DNA from: an uncultured Opitutia bacterium
GTDB taxonomy: Bacteria > Verrucomicrobiota > Verrucomicrobiia > Opitutales > UBA953
Direction of reading: 5' to 3'
DNA: 6,773 nt
Assembly (NCBI GenBank): GCA_903853185.1
Contig: CAINSX010000230.1
Coordinates: forward strand, 1 to 6,773
Shown here: positions 5,930 to 6,773 of the stretch, in pieces
How the letters are laid out: each line of letters begins with the position of its first letter
Numbering within the stretch: position 1 is the stretch's first letter
Made by a program: the position numbers and the translations under genes
The notes under the pieces: model-generated
The model's database searches: none
What the model saw: only the letters and a program-made list of their open reading frames with translations
Told to the model about the DNA's origin: nothing

Positions 5930-6773
5930 TTATTTGCGGGCCAGGCGACCCTGGGCGTGAAGCGCTTCAGCGATCTGGATCGCGTTAAGTGCGGCGCCCT
6001 TCCAGAGCTGGTCGCCCGAGATCCAGAGGGAGATGCCGTTGTCGAAGAGGGTATCCTTGCGTAATCGGCCAACGCCGCACTTTTCCTTACCGGCATAGTC
6101 GAGCGGCATCGGATACTTTTTGTTAGCCGGATCGTCGCAGAGCTCGGCGCCAGCGAAGGCACTGATGGCCTGGCGGGCGGCGGCGATGTCGACCGGCCGT
6201 TCGAATTCGGCGCTGATGGCGATGGAGTGGGCGCGGAATACCGGGACGCGGACGCAGGTGGTGGTGACCTTGAGGTCTGGCAGATCCATGATCTTGCGGC
6301 CTTCGTTCAGCATCTTCATCTCTTCCTTGGTGTAGCCGTCCTCGAGGAACGAATCGACCTGGGGGATGACGTTGAAGTTGATCGTGTGCGGGTAGACCTT
6401 CGGGGCCAGGGTCTCGCCCTTTGCCCAGGCGCGGGCTTGGGCGTCGAGTTCGCGCATCGCTTCGGCGCCGGTGCCGGAGACGGCCTGGTAGGTCGAGGCG
6501 AAGAAGCGCTTGAGGCCGAAGGCTTGGTGGAGAGGGTAGAGCCCCATCAGCGCGATGGCCGTCGAGCAGTTCGGGTTGGCGATGATACCCTTATGGTTGG
6601 CGAGGTGGTGGGCGTTGATCTCCGGGATGACGAGCGGGACGTCCGGAAACATGCGGAAGGCCGAGCTGTTATCGATGACGATGCACCCGCGCTTCACGGC
6701 TTCGGGGGCGAGGGCGAGGGAGATCGAGCCGCCGGCGCTGAAGATGGCAAAATCCAGCCCTTCGAAGGCCTCC
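5930..6773 (-). CDS. asd: Aspartate-semialdehyde dehydrogenase, N-terminus outside the window
   Basis: This cytoplasmic NADPH-dependent enzyme reduces aspartyl phosphate to aspartate semialdehyde, the branch point to lysine/meso-diaminopimelate, threonine and methionine. About 280 residues are visible; the frame is open through the right edge, and roughly 60 N-terminal residues with the main nucleotide-binding loop are missing (family length about 340). The visible part begins EAFEGLDFAIFSAGGSIS and continues VIDNSSAFRM. The catalytic cysteine lies in NPNCST (codon 6568-6566), followed by STYQAVSGTG with the conserved Gln. The substrate-binding Arg and catalytic His lie in VFRAHS. The GTG codon at 6697 is an internal Val, not the start. 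The gene ends with LARK-stop, 7 bp before the rlmB-like start, so the two are probably cotranscribed. Confidence 0.95.
   Translation of the reverse strand, partial: EAFEGLDFAIFSAGGSISLALAPEAVKRGCIVIDNSSAFRMFPDVPLVIPEINAHHLANHKGIIANPNCSTAIALMGLYPLHQAFGLKRFFASTYQAVSGTGAEAMRELDAQARAWAKGETLAPKVYPHTINFNVIPQVDSFLEDGYTKEEMKMLNEGRKIMDLPDLKVTTTCVRVPVFRAHSIAISAEFERPVDIAAARQAISAFAGAELCDDPANKKYPMPLDYAGKEKCGVGRLRKDTLFDNGISLWISGDQLWKGAALNAIQIAEALHAQGRLARK

Noticed and set aside
5923..6162. An upstream extension of the rlmB-like frame that might encode its missing N-terminal domain
   Set aside because: It overlaps asd on the same strand in another frame, and its Ser/Arg-rich translation does not resemble the L30e-like domain.

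Overview
The window is about 60% GC, gene-dense bacterial chromosome, with the look of a core housekeeping region and no mobile elements. The best taxonomic clue is the partial leftward gene at the left edge. It encodes a Sec-exported haem protein whose N-terminus matches the planctomycete-type cytochrome C domain (PSCyt1), which is abundant in the Planctomycetota and Verrucomicrobiota. Together with the other genes this suggests a Gram-negative member of that superphylum, more likely a verrucomicrobium. That placement is inference, because no rRNA gene is present.

Layout: (1) positions 1-270, minus strand: the 5' part of the PSCyt1 gene. (2) 271-557: a divergent intergenic region, AT-rich in places, which should hold promoters for both sides. 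(3) 558-4640, plus strand: three genes packed with 1-2 bp gaps. These are glmM, a short GlmU-like left-handed beta-helix acyltransferase, and glmS. A small protein with two duplicated four-cysteine modules (4715-5029) follows 74 bp later. (4) 5052-5302, minus strand: two closely related tRNA-Lys genes, CTT and TTT. (5) 5359-6773, minus strand: a short RlmB/TrmH-family rRNA 2'-O-methyltransferase, preceded by asd (aspartate-semialdehyde dehydrogenase), which runs off the right edge. The two halves converge at about 5030-5051.

The plus-strand cluster reads as an amino-sugar operon. GlmS makes glucosamine-6-phosphate from fructose-6-phosphate and glutamine, and GlmM isomerises it to glucosamine-1-phosphate. 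The GlmU-like protein has the residues expected to acetylate that product. It lacks a recognisable uridylyltransferase domain, so the last step to UDP-GlcNAc is either done elsewhere or done differently. On the other strand, asd supplies aspartate semialdehyde for lysine/diaminopimelate, threonine and methionine, so both halves feed the cell wall. Two tRNA-Lys genes lie downstream of it.

No clearly new multi-gene system is visible. The points most worth a second look are the truncated GlmU-like protein, the exact 51-residue internal duplication in the small cysteine-rich protein, the RlmB homologue that lacks its N-terminal RNA-binding domain and has Cys for a conserved motif-3 Ser, and the tRNA-Lys pair with paired acceptor-stem changes and only one encoded CCA.
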